DNA of 64,000 bases. Origin: JAIBBG01 sp040381475 (GTDB taxonomy: Bacteria > Bacteroidota > Bacteroidia > Flavobacteriales_D > Sanyastnellaceae). A program made the position numbers and the translations under genes. The stretch is taken from assembly GCA_040381475.1 (NCBI GenBank), contig JBEIHH010000003.1, positions 58,781 through 122,780 on the forward strand. The letters run 5' to 3'. Shown here in pieces: positions 53,670 through 62,931 of the stretch. How positions within the stretch are numbered: the stretch's first letter is position 1; each line of letters starts with the position of its first letter. The notes beneath the pieces are model-generated. The model was not told the DNA's origin. It was given only the letters and a program-made list of their open reading frames with translations, and did not search any database.

Positions 53670-56342
53670 ATGAGAAGAATTTTTCTGTTAATGATTTTCA
53701 TTGTTGCGGTTCTGCCATCTTCAACCGCTCAGACAACGGTGAAAAAGGTAGTCTTGCAGGCGTTCTGGTGGGACTACTACAACACAGGCTACAATGATAA
53801 ATGGGCCAACTATTTGTGCGAACTTGCTCCAAGGCTAAAGGCGATGGGTGTTGATGCAATTTGGATTCCACCTACATCAAAAAATCAAAGCCCTTATTAT
53901 GTTGGGTATTCGCCGTTTGATCATTATGACCTGGGTGATAAGTTTCAAAAAGGAGCATTGAGAACACGTCTTGGATCAAAGGATGAATTGTTGCGCATGA
54001 TTGCGGTGATGCATGCCAACGGCATAGAGGTAATTCAGGATGTTGTACTCAATCATATCAATGCTGCGGGAAGTAGCACTGGTGCGGGCGGTATAGATCC
54101 TAACTCATTTTCAATGGCAACTGAAGGTGGATACAAAAATTTTCGTTATGTGAGTTATTCAACACCTGCCAACACGGAAACGCAGACTGCGTATTGGAAC
54201 AGATCAGGTAGGTGGCCAAAAAATTACACGAACTTCTATCCCAATCAATACAACAATTGCACTTCCGGTGACATTTGCAGTTCATACTTTGGACCTGATG
54301 TTTCTTATGAGTCAACTGCTTTCGGTCAGAGCAGTAATGTTGCAGGATTCAATCCCGCTCAGTCTTCGAACTATATGCGCAACGAAGCTCGAAACTGGAT
54401 TATGTGGATGAAAAAACAAACCGGTGTCGATGGTTTTCGATGGGATGCGGCCAAACATTTTCCGACTTATGTTCAGGAAGATCTAAGCTACAATGCAAAG
54501 TATACTCTTCCATCATGGTGCAGCGGCGGACAAAATATGTTCAATGTTGGTGAATACGTGGGAAGTAAAACTGAGCTGGACAATTATGTCAATGCAATCG
54601 CTGCCCCATCAGGTGAGAAAATGATGGGAACGTTTGACTTCGGACTTCGCGGATACGATCCTGCAGGAGGTTTATACGGTATGGCATACGGCTTAGGAAA
54701 TTTCGACATGGCGACACTTTTATCAGCTCAGCAAAATGAACGCGTTGCTTATTACTCATCTTCCAATACTTATGTGCACAGAACTGTTCCTTTTGTAAAT
54801 AATCATGATACTTTCAGACCTCAGTTGAATGCTCAGGGTAATTATTCAGGTTGGAACAGTGGTTCAGAATTGTCTCCACATATTGAGCCTTCCGAACCGA
54901 GACTAAGCGCGGCCTATGCAGTGATCATGGCTATGGATGGAAATCCACAGTTATTCTTTGAAGATCTTTTTGATATTGGATATTCCGGGAATCGTTATAA
55001 CCACGATCCCAAATCTTCTTCCAGTCTGCCTGCACGAAGTGATTTGATAAATCTACTTTGGTGTCATCAGGCTTTAAATTTTAAAACCGGTCCATACAAT
55101 GTTAGTTTTTCCAACGCTGATTATCTTGTTATTGCGCGCGCCGGAAAGGCCCTTATCGGTGTCACAGACAGCTGGAGCAACTGGCAAAATCAATGGGTGT
55201 ATACTTATTTTGCACCGGGCACTGTATTAAAAGATTACTCCGGCGCAAATGGCAATGCAACTGTTACTGTGAATGCGGATGGTTGGGCACAGATAAATAC
55301 ACCTCCCGTAAATCCCGCGCTCAATATCGCCGGAAGAAGAGGATATAGCGTTTGGGCGCCGGTAGGACTCGATGGAACTGTCTATAATCCTCCGCGCGCT
55401 CTTTCAACTACACAGGAATGGGAAATGGCAAATGATCTTGGAGATTCACATGTGAATTCGCTCGGACAGGGTGGAGCTATTCCTGCCAGTTCGACCAATT
55501 TCAGAACGGCCGGTAAAATTTTTGTTGAGCAAGGAAAAGAAATCACTTACAACCTTTACCCCCAGAACTCAACTAAAAGTCTGTATATAGGCCTTTATAA
55601 TCCTGCCGGAAATTTGCTTTCTTCGAAATCCGGATTAGGATCACAAACAGGTTACTATACACCAAACTTCACGGGTTGGATTACAATCAAAGTGCGCAAT
55701 AGTGTGAATACCAATCCAAGTCAGAAGTGTTGGGTGAATGTATCTTACACAGCACCAGCTGTAGTTACCAATGCCAATGCGCTCACATCAGCGAACACTG
55801 CCTCTTTTTGGACAGGCAACGGTGGCTCCGATAACTGGTTCGATGCACAAAACTGGGAAGAAGGTCGCTTACCGGATGACACAACTGATGTTGTAATTCC
55901 TGCAAATGCATTTCCTCAACCTACAATGCATGGCGAGGCATTCGCGCACCGTTTAAACCTTGAATCAGGAGCGCGGTTAACTGTATATGGAGATTTGTTT
56001 GTTTCAGAAATCAATTCTGAGGATGCAGTCACCGGGCAAGGTGCTTTGATTTTGAATGGTGTAAAAATTACCTTGAACGATGAGCATGATTTCGTTTTCA
56101 CATTGAGCCCAAATCCGTCTTCGGATGATTTTCAATTGCTGGTCAACGGTAATTATGATGTCCGAGATGTATTGAATGCTGAAGTTTACAATGCAACCGG
56201 TCAAATAATTGCCAGGACGACGGGTGATCTGATGGATGTGGAACGTGACCTGAATATTCAGCTTGCAGATGTGCATTCCGGCGTCTATTTATTGCGCTTG
56301 ACCGGAAGGGAGACATCGGTTTTGAGAATGATCAGGGAATAA
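53670..56342 (+). CDS. secreted GH13 alpha-amylase with T9SS sorting domain
   Basis: An 890-residue glycoside hydrolase of family 13. Signal peptide (MRRIFLLMIFIVAVLPSSTAQ), then a (beta/alpha)8 barrel (about residues 25-470) with the catalytic nucleophile Asp259 in GVDGFRWDAAK, the acid/base Glu295 in FNVGEYVG, and the transition-state stabiliser Asp380 in FVNNHDTF. An all-beta amylase C domain follows (about 480-550), then further beta modules (about 590-780) that may bind starch, and a C-terminal T9SS sorting domain (LSPNPSSDDFQL, VYNATGQIIA, SGVYLLRLTG). It should act outside the cell on alpha-glucans. The ATG at 53670 gives a proper signal peptide. Confidence 0.93.
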   Translation: MRRIFLLMIFIVAVLPSSTAQTTVKKVVLQAFWWDYYNTGYNDKWANYLCELAPRLKAMGVDAIWIPPTSKNQSPYYVGYSPFDHYDLGDKFQKGALRTRLGSKDELLRMIAVMHANGIEVIQDVVLNHINAAGSSTGAGGIDPNSFSMATEGGYKNFRYVSYSTPANTETQTAYWNRSGRWPKNYTNFYPNQYNNCTSGDICSSYFGPDVSYESTAFGQSSNVAGFNPAQSSNYMRNEARNWIMWMKKQTGVDGFRWDAAKHFPTYVQEDLSYNAKYTLPSWCSGGQNMFNVGEYVGSKTELDNYVNAIAAPSGEKMMGTFDFGLRGYDPAGGLYGMAYGLGNFDMATLLSAQQNERVAYYSSSNTYVHRTVPFVNNHDTFRPQLNAQGNYSGWNSGSELSPHIEPSEPRLSAAYAVIMAMDGNPQLFFEDLFDIGYSGNRYNHDPKSSSSLPARSDLINLLWCHQALNFKTGPYNVSFSNADYLVIARAGKALIGVTDSWSNWQNQWVYTYFAPGTVLKDYSGANGNATVTVNADGWAQINTPPVNPALNIAGRRGYSVWAPVGLDGTVYNPPRALSTTQEWEMANDLGDSHVNSLGQGGAIPASSTNFRTAGKIFVEQGKEITYNLYPQNSTKSLYIGLYNPAGNLLSSKSGLGSQTGYYTPNFTGWITIKVRNSVNTNPSQKCWVNVSYTAPAVVTNANALTSANTASFWTGNGGSDNWFDAQNWEEGRLPDDTTDVVIPANAFPQPTMHGEAFAHRLNLESGARLTVYGDLFVSEINSEDAVTGQGALILNGVKITLNDEHDFVFTLSPNPSSDDFQLLVNGNYDVRDVLNAEVYNATGQIIARTTGDLMDVERDLNIQLADVHSGVYLLRLTGRETSVLRMIRE

Positions 56343-56411
56343 TCTGAAAGATGCTCCAAATGGAGATTTCAGGAGAATTCCAAGGGAGGTAACTTCGACG
56401 CAGACCTTCTG

Positions 56412-56419
56412 TACATTTG
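56412..56419 (+). promoter_or_regulatory. -7 promoter box of the E2 gene
   Basis: TACATTTG matches TAnnTTTG exactly, 28 nt before the ATG at 56448. An imperfect hairpin (56344-56372) lies between it and the amylase stop; it has no T-tract, so I do not call it a terminator. Confidence 0.45.
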
Positions 56420-56447
56420 CCACTCCAAAATTTGAATCAGACTGTAC

Positions 56448-57788
56448 ATGTCACAGATTGAACTCCTCCTTCCCAAAATGGGCGAAAGTGTTGCAGAAGC
56501 AACCATAATCAAGTGGGTTAAAAAAGAAGGTGATGCAGTAAATGCTGATGAACCTATCATCGAAATAGCAACCGATAAGGTTGATAGCGAGGTTCCCGCG
56601 CCTGAAGATGGTGTTCTGCTTAAATGTCTTGTGAAGGAAGGTGATGTCGTTCAGGTAGGACAACCAATTGCCATTATTGGAACAGGCGGCCAGACACAAA
56701 CAGCTCCTGCAGCGGCACCTGCGGTAAAGGCGGAAATTTCATCTGCAATGGTTGCTGAAGCGGCCAAACCACTTGTAACTGCGGTTGCTGAAGTTATCAA
56801 AAGCGGCAGTGAAGGAAGATTTTATTCTCCTCTCGTTAGAAATATTGCGAAAACTGAGCAGGTATCCATGTCGGAATTGGATGCAATTTCAGGTAGTGGC
56901 CAGGGTGGAAGAGTGACTAAAAGCGATATTCTAAACTATGTAGCAAATAAATCGAAGTCAGTCTCAACACCCGCAGTTGCTCCGGCTCCCTCAGCCAATG
57001 GCAGTGCGTCGAAATCAGAAGTTGTTGTCTCTTCAGCTCCTCCGGCTCAAAAAGCAAAACCTGCTGTGAGCATAGGTGCGAATGATGAAATCATCGAAAT
57101 GGATCGGATGCGGAAGATTATAGCCGAACATATGGTGATGAGTAAACAGACTGCACCGCACGTTACTTCATACGTGGAAGCTGATGTCACCAATATTGTG
57201 CTCTGGAGAGAAAAAAATAAAAAGCAGTTTGAGCAGAAGGAAAAAACCAAACTGACATTTACCCCAATTTTCATTGAGGCCATAGTCAAGGCTATCAAGG
57301 ATTTCCCGATGATCAACATTTCAGTCGATGGCGATAAGATTATCAAGCGTGGAGATATCAATATTGGCATGGCAGCGGCACTGCCTTCAGGCAATCTGAT
57401 TGTGCCGGTAATCAAAAATGCGGATACACTGAATCTCGTTGGTCTGGCCAAACGCGTCAATGACCTCGCAGAGCGTGCTCGAAATAACAAACTATCACCT
57501 GATGAAATTCAGGGTGGAACTTATACCCTGACCAACGTGGGCACCTTCGGTAATGTTCTGGGAACACCGATTATCAACCAGCCTCAGGTGGCCATTATGG
57601 CTGTCGGAGCTATCCGTAAAAAGCCAGCTGTTGTTGAAACACCTTCCGGTGACTTCATAGGTATCAGGCACATGATGTTTTTGAGCCACAGTTACGATCA
57701 TCGAGTAGTTGATGGGGCGCTCGGAGGACAGTTTGTCCGTCGGGTAGCCGATTATCTCGAGGCATGGGATTTGGGCAGAGAAGTTTGA
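56448..57788 (+). CDS. 2-oxo acid dehydrogenase E2 acyltransferase
   Basis: A 446-residue E2 subunit. N-terminal lipoyl domain with the lipoylated Lys44 in IATDKVDSE; an Ala/Pro-rich linker; a peripheral subunit-binding domain (YSPLVRNIAKTEQVSMSELD, about 125-165); a second linker; and the catalytic domain with His418 and Asp422 in SYDHRVVDGALGGQF. The single lipoyl domain and the start LLLPKMGESVAEATI suit the branched-chain or 2-oxoglutarate type more than pyruvate dehydrogenase, but the acyl substrate is not fixed by sequence alone. E1 and E3 genes are not in this window, so it is an orphan E2 here. Confidence 0.92.
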   Translation: MSQIELLLPKMGESVAEATIIKWVKKEGDAVNADEPIIEIATDKVDSEVPAPEDGVLLKCLVKEGDVVQVGQPIAIIGTGGQTQTAPAAAPAVKAEISSAMVAEAAKPLVTAVAEVIKSGSEGRFYSPLVRNIAKTEQVSMSELDAISGSGQGGRVTKSDILNYVANKSKSVSTPAVAPAPSANGSASKSEVVVSSAPPAQKAKPAVSIGANDEIIEMDRMRKIIAEHMVMSKQTAPHVTSYVEADVTNIVLWREKNKKQFEQKEKTKLTFTPIFIEAIVKAIKDFPMINISVDGDKIIKRGDINIGMAAALPSGNLIVPVIKNADTLNLVGLAKRVNDLAERARNNKLSPDEIQGGTYTLTNVGTFGNVLGTPIINQPQVAIMAVGAIRKKPAVVETPSGDFIGIRHMMFLSHSYDHRVVDGALGGQFVRRVADYLEAWDLGREV

Positions 57789-57802
57789 AAATAGGGAATT
57801 AT

Positions 57803-57833
57803 TTTCATAGCAGAGCAGCATACCCTATCTTCG
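57803..57833 (+). promoter_or_regulatory. promoter of the PorE-like gene
   Basis: TTTC (57803-57806), exactly 19 nt, then TATCTTCG (57826-57833): each element one base from TTTG and TAnnTTTG. Leader of about 33 nt to the ATG at 57870. Confidence 0.5.
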
Positions 57834-57869
57834 AACCGCAAACATTACGTACTATACTATTTTCTCAAG

Positions 57870-60050
57870 ATGAAAAAGTGTTTATTTGGGTTGCTTTTTA
57901 TTTTCATGGCTGCAGTATCTTTTGCTGTTGAAAACCCACCTCGTTTCGATTTCGGTGCAAAATTCAGAGAAGCCAATCAGTTGATGGAAGAAAGACTCTG
58001 GGTGCAGAGCATCAACAATTGGAAAGAAATTCTGGAGGTGGATCCGAACAATGCCAATGTCAATTACAAAATTGGATATTGCTATCTGCAAACGGCCAAC
58101 TCCAAGCTCGATGCTTTGCAATACTTGGAAGCAGCGACTGTCAAAAAATTCAGCAAGAACTATGATGAGTTCGATCCTGCGGAAAAAAGAGCTCCCGTTA
58201 AGGCTCTTTTCTATTTGGGTCGCGCACAGGCGCTAAACCTGCAACTTGATCCTGCCATTGAATCATTCGAAAAACTGCAGAAAGCTTTAGGAAAAAAGCA
58301 TATGATGTATGCAGACGCTACTCGCGAACTTGAGATGTGTCAGGAAGCCAAGACTCAAATGGCCAATCCGAGAAATTACATCATCACCAATGTCGGACCG
58401 GTTGTAAATGGTGAAACAAATGAATACAGTCCTGTCCTTTCTTTGGATGAAAGTACCATGTTCTTCACCAGCCGCCGGTTGCGCGCAGATACAAGCAACA
58501 GCAATTTGAGAGACCTTGATACCGGAGAATACAAAGAAGACGTGTTTGTATCGTTCAAAAACGAAGAAGGTGTTTGGACTGAACCTGAAGTATTGAACCT
58601 CAATACCAATGACCACGATGCTACCATCAGTGTATCTCCAGATGGTCAGAAGCTATTCATCTATCGCGATAAGTTAGGAGATGGCCAGGTTTTGGAAAGC
58701 GCACTGATAGGTGAAACCTGGAGCGAACCTAGTTTGCTTGGTTCTGACATAAACACTGCTTCATGGGAAACCCATGCGACGGTGTCTGCTGATGGAAATA
58801 CACTCTATTTTGTGAGTGACCGCGCCGCAGGTGTTGGTAAACGAGACATCTATCGCTGTGTTAAACTTCCCAATGGTGAGTGGAGCCGCGCTCTCAATGC
58901 GGGTACTCAAATCAACACGATCTATGATGAAGACGCCCCGTTCTTGACTGCTGATGGCAAAACTCTCTATTTTGCATCTCGTGGTCATACCTGCATGGGT
59001 GGATTTGATATCTACTATTCGAAGCTTGGAGAAGACGGTGAATGGGGAGCTCCTGTTAATATGGGTTACCCGTTGAACACTGTTGATGATGATGTCTTTT
59101 TCGTTCCGATGGCTGATGGTCGCCGGGCTTATTACTCTTCATCCAAAGATGGTGGATATGGTCTGAAGGATATTTATCTGGTAGATATGCCGGAAATCAC
59201 TAACGAGACACAACTCGCAGTTTTGAAAGGCTATATTATTTCGGCTGAAGGCGAAGAACTCCCTGATGATTTGCGAATTCTTGTGACCAATGATAAGAGT
59301 GGTGAGGTATCTGAATACAGACCAAGAAAACGCGATGGTGGATATCTGGCTATTCTTAATCCTTGCACAAGCTATCACATAGAATATTACAAAGGCAAAG
59401 AAGTGATCAAGGAGGACGATATCAATGTTCCTTGTGAGACGGCATTCCAGGAAATCGAAAGAGAGGTATTCCTTGTGCCTATAACAATGGCCAAGGAAGA
59501 ACCGAAGAAAGATGTACCACCTGTGGTAATCGCACTTCCAAAGGAAGTCAAGCCTGATATTATTGAAGAGCCTGCTATCGAAGTAACGCCACCTGGCGAA
59601 TCTCTTGATATCAAAGAATTTGTTTACAACTCAAAGGATCCGATCAACAGACAATATATACCTGAAAAAGGATTTGCTCAGTATGCGAGATATTTCGTGT
59701 ATGACTTCCACGAGTTCGGTGTAACAGAGCCTGAGTTCGCTCTTTTCATTCGTGATGTCGATGCGATTATCAAAACAGGTAAAAAGCCCGTGATCAAAGT
59801 TGAAGCATCTGCTTCGAAAGTCCCTTCAACCAGATTTAAAAGCAATGAGGAGCTCGTTGCTAACAGACATAAAACAGCTCAGGACCAGATTCGTGATGAA
59901 TTGGCTAAATACAAGCGCGTTGAAGGAAAAGACTATACTTTCGGTGATGGTCAGAAGCTGGTACTGGGTAAGGAATACGCCAATGACGCTAAAAAGAATC
60001 GTCTCGTTTATGAGCAGTTCCAATATATCAAGGTGCGTGTGCAGGGCTAG
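57870..60050 (+). CDS. PorE-like TPR/PD40/OmpA-family envelope protein
   Basis: A 726-residue exported protein with a signal peptidase I signal (MKKCLFGLLFIFMAAVSFA). Order: two to three TPR units (about residues 30-155, KEILEVDPNNANVNYKIGYCYLQ), a beta-propeller of PD40 repeats (about 175-435: SPDGQKLFIY, SADGNTLYFVSD, TADGKTLYFASRG, DIYYSKLGEDGEWG), a small beta domain (about 440-540), a Pro/Glu linker, and a C-terminal OmpA-like peptidoglycan-binding domain (about 590-726, motif IKVEASASKVP). This is the domain order of PorE of Porphyromonas gingivalis, a T9SS component, though PorE is a lipoprotein and this protein has no lipobox. Other OmpA-family paralogues have a similar layout, so the T9SS role is likely but not certain. 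Confidence 0.82.
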   Translation: MKKCLFGLLFIFMAAVSFAVENPPRFDFGAKFREANQLMEERLWVQSINNWKEILEVDPNNANVNYKIGYCYLQTANSKLDALQYLEAATVKKFSKNYDEFDPAEKRAPVKALFYLGRAQALNLQLDPAIESFEKLQKALGKKHMMYADATRELEMCQEAKTQMANPRNYIITNVGPVVNGETNEYSPVLSLDESTMFFTSRRLRADTSNSNLRDLDTGEYKEDVFVSFKNEEGVWTEPEVLNLNTNDHDATISVSPDGQKLFIYRDKLGDGQVLESALIGETWSEPSLLGSDINTASWETHATVSADGNTLYFVSDRAAGVGKRDIYRCVKLPNGEWSRALNAGTQINTIYDEDAPFLTADGKTLYFASRGHTCMGGFDIYYSKLGEDGEWGAPVNMGYPLNTVDDDVFFVPMADGRRAYYSSSKDGGYGLKDIYLVDMPEITNETQLAVLKGYIISAEGEELPDDLRILVTNDKSGEVSEYRPRKRDGGYLAILNPCTSYHIEYYKGKEVIKEDDINVPCETAFQEIEREVFLVPITMAKEEPKKDVPPVVIALPKEVKPDIIEEPAIEVTPPGESLDIKEFVYNSKDPINRQYIPEKGFAQYARYFVYDFHEFGVTEPEFALFIRDVDAIIKTGKKPVIKVEASASKVPSTRFKSNEELVANRHKTAQDQIRDELAKYKRVEGKDYTFGDGQKLVLGKEYANDAKKNRLVYEQFQYIKVRVQG

Positions 60051-60098
60051 TGAATTTGCCACAAACCTTGTCCGGAATTAATGAATTCAATGGAAGTA

Positions 60099-60135
60099 GA
60101 AACCCCTCGGACACTCCCGTCCGGGGGTTTCTTTT
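60099..60135 (+). terminator. rho-independent terminator after the PorE-like gene
   Basis: Stem GAAACCCC-t-CGGAC / GTCCG-GGGGTTTC with a 6-nt loop and one bulged T (60099-60131), followed by TTTT. A second, weaker hairpin GGTCCC-tcaatgc-GGGACC (60144-60162) lies just downstream, in the leader of the exonuclease gene. Confidence 0.85.
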
Positions 60136-60222
60136 GCTACCCTGGTCCCTCAATGCGGGACCGCTACTCTGTGATTGAAGAACGCATCCTGATTAACAAA
60201 TATTTTAGTAGGAGAAAAAAAA

Positions 60223-61056
60223 ATGAAAATGAACCTCAAAAGGCCAATTGCCTTTTTCGATCTTGAAACAACCGGAACTGATATCGGTCGCGATCGAATA
60301 GTAGAAATCGCTGTCGTTAAAATTATGCCTGGTGGGCAAATCAATTCCATGCCTTCGCTTGGAACCGGTGAACGAAGATTGCTTATCAATCCGGCAATGC
60401 CTATTCCTATCGAGGCGTCACTTGTTCACGGAATTTATGATGTCGATGTGAAAGACGCGCCTTTGTTCGCTGATTTTGCACCTAAGCTTTTCAAGTTCAT
60501 ATATGACTGCGATTTAGGAGGTTTTAACTCAAATCGATTTGATATCCCTTTGCTTGCCGAAGAGTTTTTACGTGCTGGAATTGACTTCAGCATCGAGGGC
60601 AAAAATCTCATAGATGTTCAGGTCATATTTCATCTTATGGAACAGCGCAATTTGAAAGCTGCATACAAATTCTACTGCGGAAAGGATCTCAGTGATGCTC
60701 ATGAAGCGCTTCCGGATACTTTGGCGACTGTCGAGGTGTTTGAAGCGATGCTGGATAAATACAAGGATGTAGAAGTTGATGACGGAAACGGCAATGTGAT
60801 CAGGCCGGTTCAGAATGATATGGAGGTGATTCACAAGCTGAGTGAGCGAAGAAAAAAAGCTGACTTTGCAGGACATATCGTATACAATGATTCCGATCTG
60901 CCGGTATTCAATTTTGGTAAATACAAAAACATGACTTTGGCCGATGTATTCAGTCGTGATGCAGGATATTTCAGCTGGATGATGAATGCTGAATTTCCTC
61001 TCTACACGAAAAAGGTTCTGAAGGAATTGCGCGATAATATAAACGCAGCCAAGTAG
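60223..61056 (+). CDS. 3'-5' exonuclease, DEDDh type, ExoX-like
   Basis: A 277-residue nuclease with the DnaQ fold: ExoI motif FFDLETTG (Asp13, Glu15), ExoII in FNSNRFDIPLL, and ExoIII HEALPDTLATVEV with the His and Asp of the DEDDh type. The C-terminus, LPVFNFGKYKNMTLADVF...GYFSWMM, is the small domain found at the end of exodeoxyribonuclease X-type proteins. Likely role: degrading or proofreading DNA ends in repair or replication. A clear Shine-Dalgarno AGGAG precedes the ATG (AGGAGAAAAAAAA-ATG), unusual in this window and strong support for the start. Confidence 0.9.
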   Translation: MKMNLKRPIAFFDLETTGTDIGRDRIVEIAVVKIMPGGQINSMPSLGTGERRLLINPAMPIPIEASLVHGIYDVDVKDAPLFADFAPKLFKFIYDCDLGGFNSNRFDIPLLAEEFLRAGIDFSIEGKNLIDVQVIFHLMEQRNLKAAYKFYCGKDLSDAHEALPDTLATVEVFEAMLDKYKDVEVDDGNGNVIRPVQNDMEVIHKLSERRKKADFAGHIVYNDSDLPVFNFGKYKNMTLADVFSRDAGYFSWMMNAEFPLYTKKVLKELRDNINAAK

Positions 61057-61075
61057 GCCTGATAATCTTGAATTG

Positions 61076-62200
61076 ATGCCTTCAGCTTCTGAAAGAAAAC
61101 ATATAACGGTACTTGTTTCCAACGATCTTCAATTTGATCAGCGTGTTGCAAAAGTTTGTAGCACACTGCTCGATTTGAATTATAATATCACCCTGGTAGG
61201 AAGGATGCTTCCATCCAGTTCTGAATTTCAACGTCCTTATGAAGTTGTTCGATTTAAACTCTGGTTTTCCCGCGGGGCATTGTTCTATGCTTCATTGAAT
61301 CTGCGATTGTTTTTTTATCTCTTGGGTAAAAAAACGGATGTGATCCTTGCCAATGACCTCGATACTTTGTTGCCGGCGTTTCTTATTGGTAAAATGCGTA
61401 AAAAAAAAATAGTTTATGATAGTCATGAATATTTTACTGAGGCGGAAGGCCTAACAGGAAGGTCATTTCAGAAGGGAGTCTGGCTCACAATTGAGAAGTT
61501 TATATTTCCAAAACTCAGCCATGTGTATACGGTCAATGAGAGTATTGCTTCGATTTATAAAGACAAATACAAAGTGGACGTGAGGGTTCTTCGAAATATC
61601 CCGTTGCTCCAGCCTTTGGATGTTGTAAGAACGAGATCGGAACTTGGATTACCTGAAAATAGAAAAATTGTTCTGCTTCAAGGTGCTTTCATCGACCCGG
61701 ATCGTGGAGGCGTAGAACTGGTAGAAGCCATGCAATATCTTGATGATGTTTTGCTCCTCATCATTGGCGATGGACGGGATATTGCCAATTTGAAGAACAT
61801 TATTATCTCGAAAGCACTTCAAGCGAAAGTACTTATTTTATCCAGAATGCCTTTTCAGGAACTGCGACAATACACAACGAATGCAGATCTGGGCGTTTCT
61901 CTTGATAAACCTGTTCATTTGAACTATACGTATTCTCTACCCAACAAATTATTTGATTATATACACGCCGGCACACCTGTTCTTGTCTCGGATTTACCTG
62001 AACTGAGGAGAGTTGTCAGCCAATACAATGTAGGTAAGATTTTAGCTGAAATTGATCCCCAAAGTATTGCAAAAGCCATTGCTGAGATTTTTTCGAATCC
62101 TGATTATCCGAAATGGAAACAGAATTGTTTGTACGCAAGAAATGAACTGAACTGGCAAAAGGAACGCGAGGTGATTTACTCTATCTACAAGGATCTCTAG
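61076..62200 (+). CDS. glycosyltransferase family 4 (GT-B fold)
   Basis: A 374-residue GT-B enzyme. N-terminal half starts ITVLVSNDLQFDQRVAKVCSTL, a start common in Bacteroidota GT4 proteins, with ILANDLDTLLPAFLIGK in the acceptor domain. The C-terminal nucleotide-sugar domain has VLLQGAFIDPDRGGVELVEAMQYL, LLIIGDGRDIANLK and the GT4 glutamate motif region YSLPNKLFDYIHAGTPVLVSDLPELRRVV. The ATG at 61076 directly follows a TTG in frame; I use the ATG. Shares a CTAG stop tetramer with the convergent GT2 gene. The sugar and acceptor are unknown; surface polysaccharide synthesis is likely. Confidence 0.88.
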   Translation: MPSASERKHITVLVSNDLQFDQRVAKVCSTLLDLNYNITLVGRMLPSSSEFQRPYEVVRFKLWFSRGALFYASLNLRLFFYLLGKKTDVILANDLDTLLPAFLIGKMRKKKIVYDSHEYFTEAEGLTGRSFQKGVWLTIEKFIFPKLSHVYTVNESIASIYKDKYKVDVRVLRNIPLLQPLDVVRTRSELGLPENRKIVLLQGAFIDPDRGGVELVEAMQYLDDVLLLIIGDGRDIANLKNIIISKALQAKVLILSRMPFQELRQYTTNADLGVSLDKPVHLNYTYSLPNKLFDYIHAGTPVLVSDLPELRRVVSQYNVGKILAEIDPQSIAKAIAEIFSNPDYPKWKQNCLYARNELNWQKEREVIYSIYKDL

Positions 62201-62931
62201 CCAGCAAATTTCTTGGCAAAGAATTTCAGCCAAACCCAGCTAATATTTAGTGCGTATAAAACTTTGCCGAGTCTCTTTTTTTTGATTTTAAGCTCTTCCA
62301 AATAAAGTTCTTTCCGGAAATTCTTGGATATGCCTCCAGCGTTGCAAAATGCGATCGTGATTTCAACTTTGCGATATGACGTGATTTGATTGTACAACAT
62401 AAGATGCAGATCATAATCGGCCAAAACAAGATACTGAGTATTAAATCGAAAATTGTAAAATAAGCTGCGATGATAGAACACTGATTGCTGGTGCAATGTG
62501 TTTCGCCATACTATGGTGCTATTTAAAGAGCTGAAATGTTTTTTTCTCACAAGCGGATGAGATACATCTGTATACATCACATTGCCGAATACAACCTTCT
62601 CTGATTTGAGAGGTGTTTCAAAAATCTGTTCGAGCACTGTCTCAGATGACAGACGGTCATCAGCGCCCAAGCAATAAATCCATTCTCCTTCTGCTTTGCT
62701 TATGCCTTTATTGAGTGCATCGTACACGCCATCATCTCTTTCACTGATGAAGAAGGAAAGTTTGTCTTCATACTTTTTGATAATTTCAATAGTGCCAGCG
62801 TCTGAACCACCATCAACAACTATTATTTCACGACGCAAATAGGTTTGGTTGATTGCACTGAGAATACTTGCTTCTATCGTTGAAGGCGCATTGTATACTG
62901 GAATAATGATACTGACAAGAGGCATCTCCAT
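62197..62931 (-). CDS. family 2 glycosyltransferase
   Basis: A 244-residue GT-A enzyme: PLVSIIIPVYNAPSTIEASILSAINQTY, VVDGGSDAGTIEII (nucleotide site), GADDRLS (the DxD metal site) and the ERDDGVYDALNKGISKAEGEWI segment typical of WcaE/WcaA-like enzymes. No transmembrane segments apart from a basic, hydrophobic C-terminus (ISWVWLKFFAKKF) that may bind the membrane. Its ATG overlaps the ftsE stop by one nucleotide (TGATG), so the two are coupled. Product of the sugar transfer unknown. Confidence 0.87.
   Translation of the reverse strand: MEMPLVSIIIPVYNAPSTIEASILSAINQTYLRREIIVVDGGSDAGTIEIIKKYEDKLSFFISERDDGVYDALNKGISKAEGEWIYCLGADDRLSSETVLEQIFETPLKSEKVVFGNVMYTDVSHPLVRKKHFSSLNSTIVWRNTLHQQSVFYHRSLFYNFRFNTQYLVLADYDLHLMLYNQITSYRKVEITIAFCNAGGISKNFRKELYLEELKIKKKRLGKVLYALNISWVWLKFFAKKFAG

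Noticed and set aside
56344..56372. Hairpin after the amylase gene as a rho-independent terminator
   Set aside because: The stem has an asymmetric internal loop (4 nt against 1) and no T-tract follows it.
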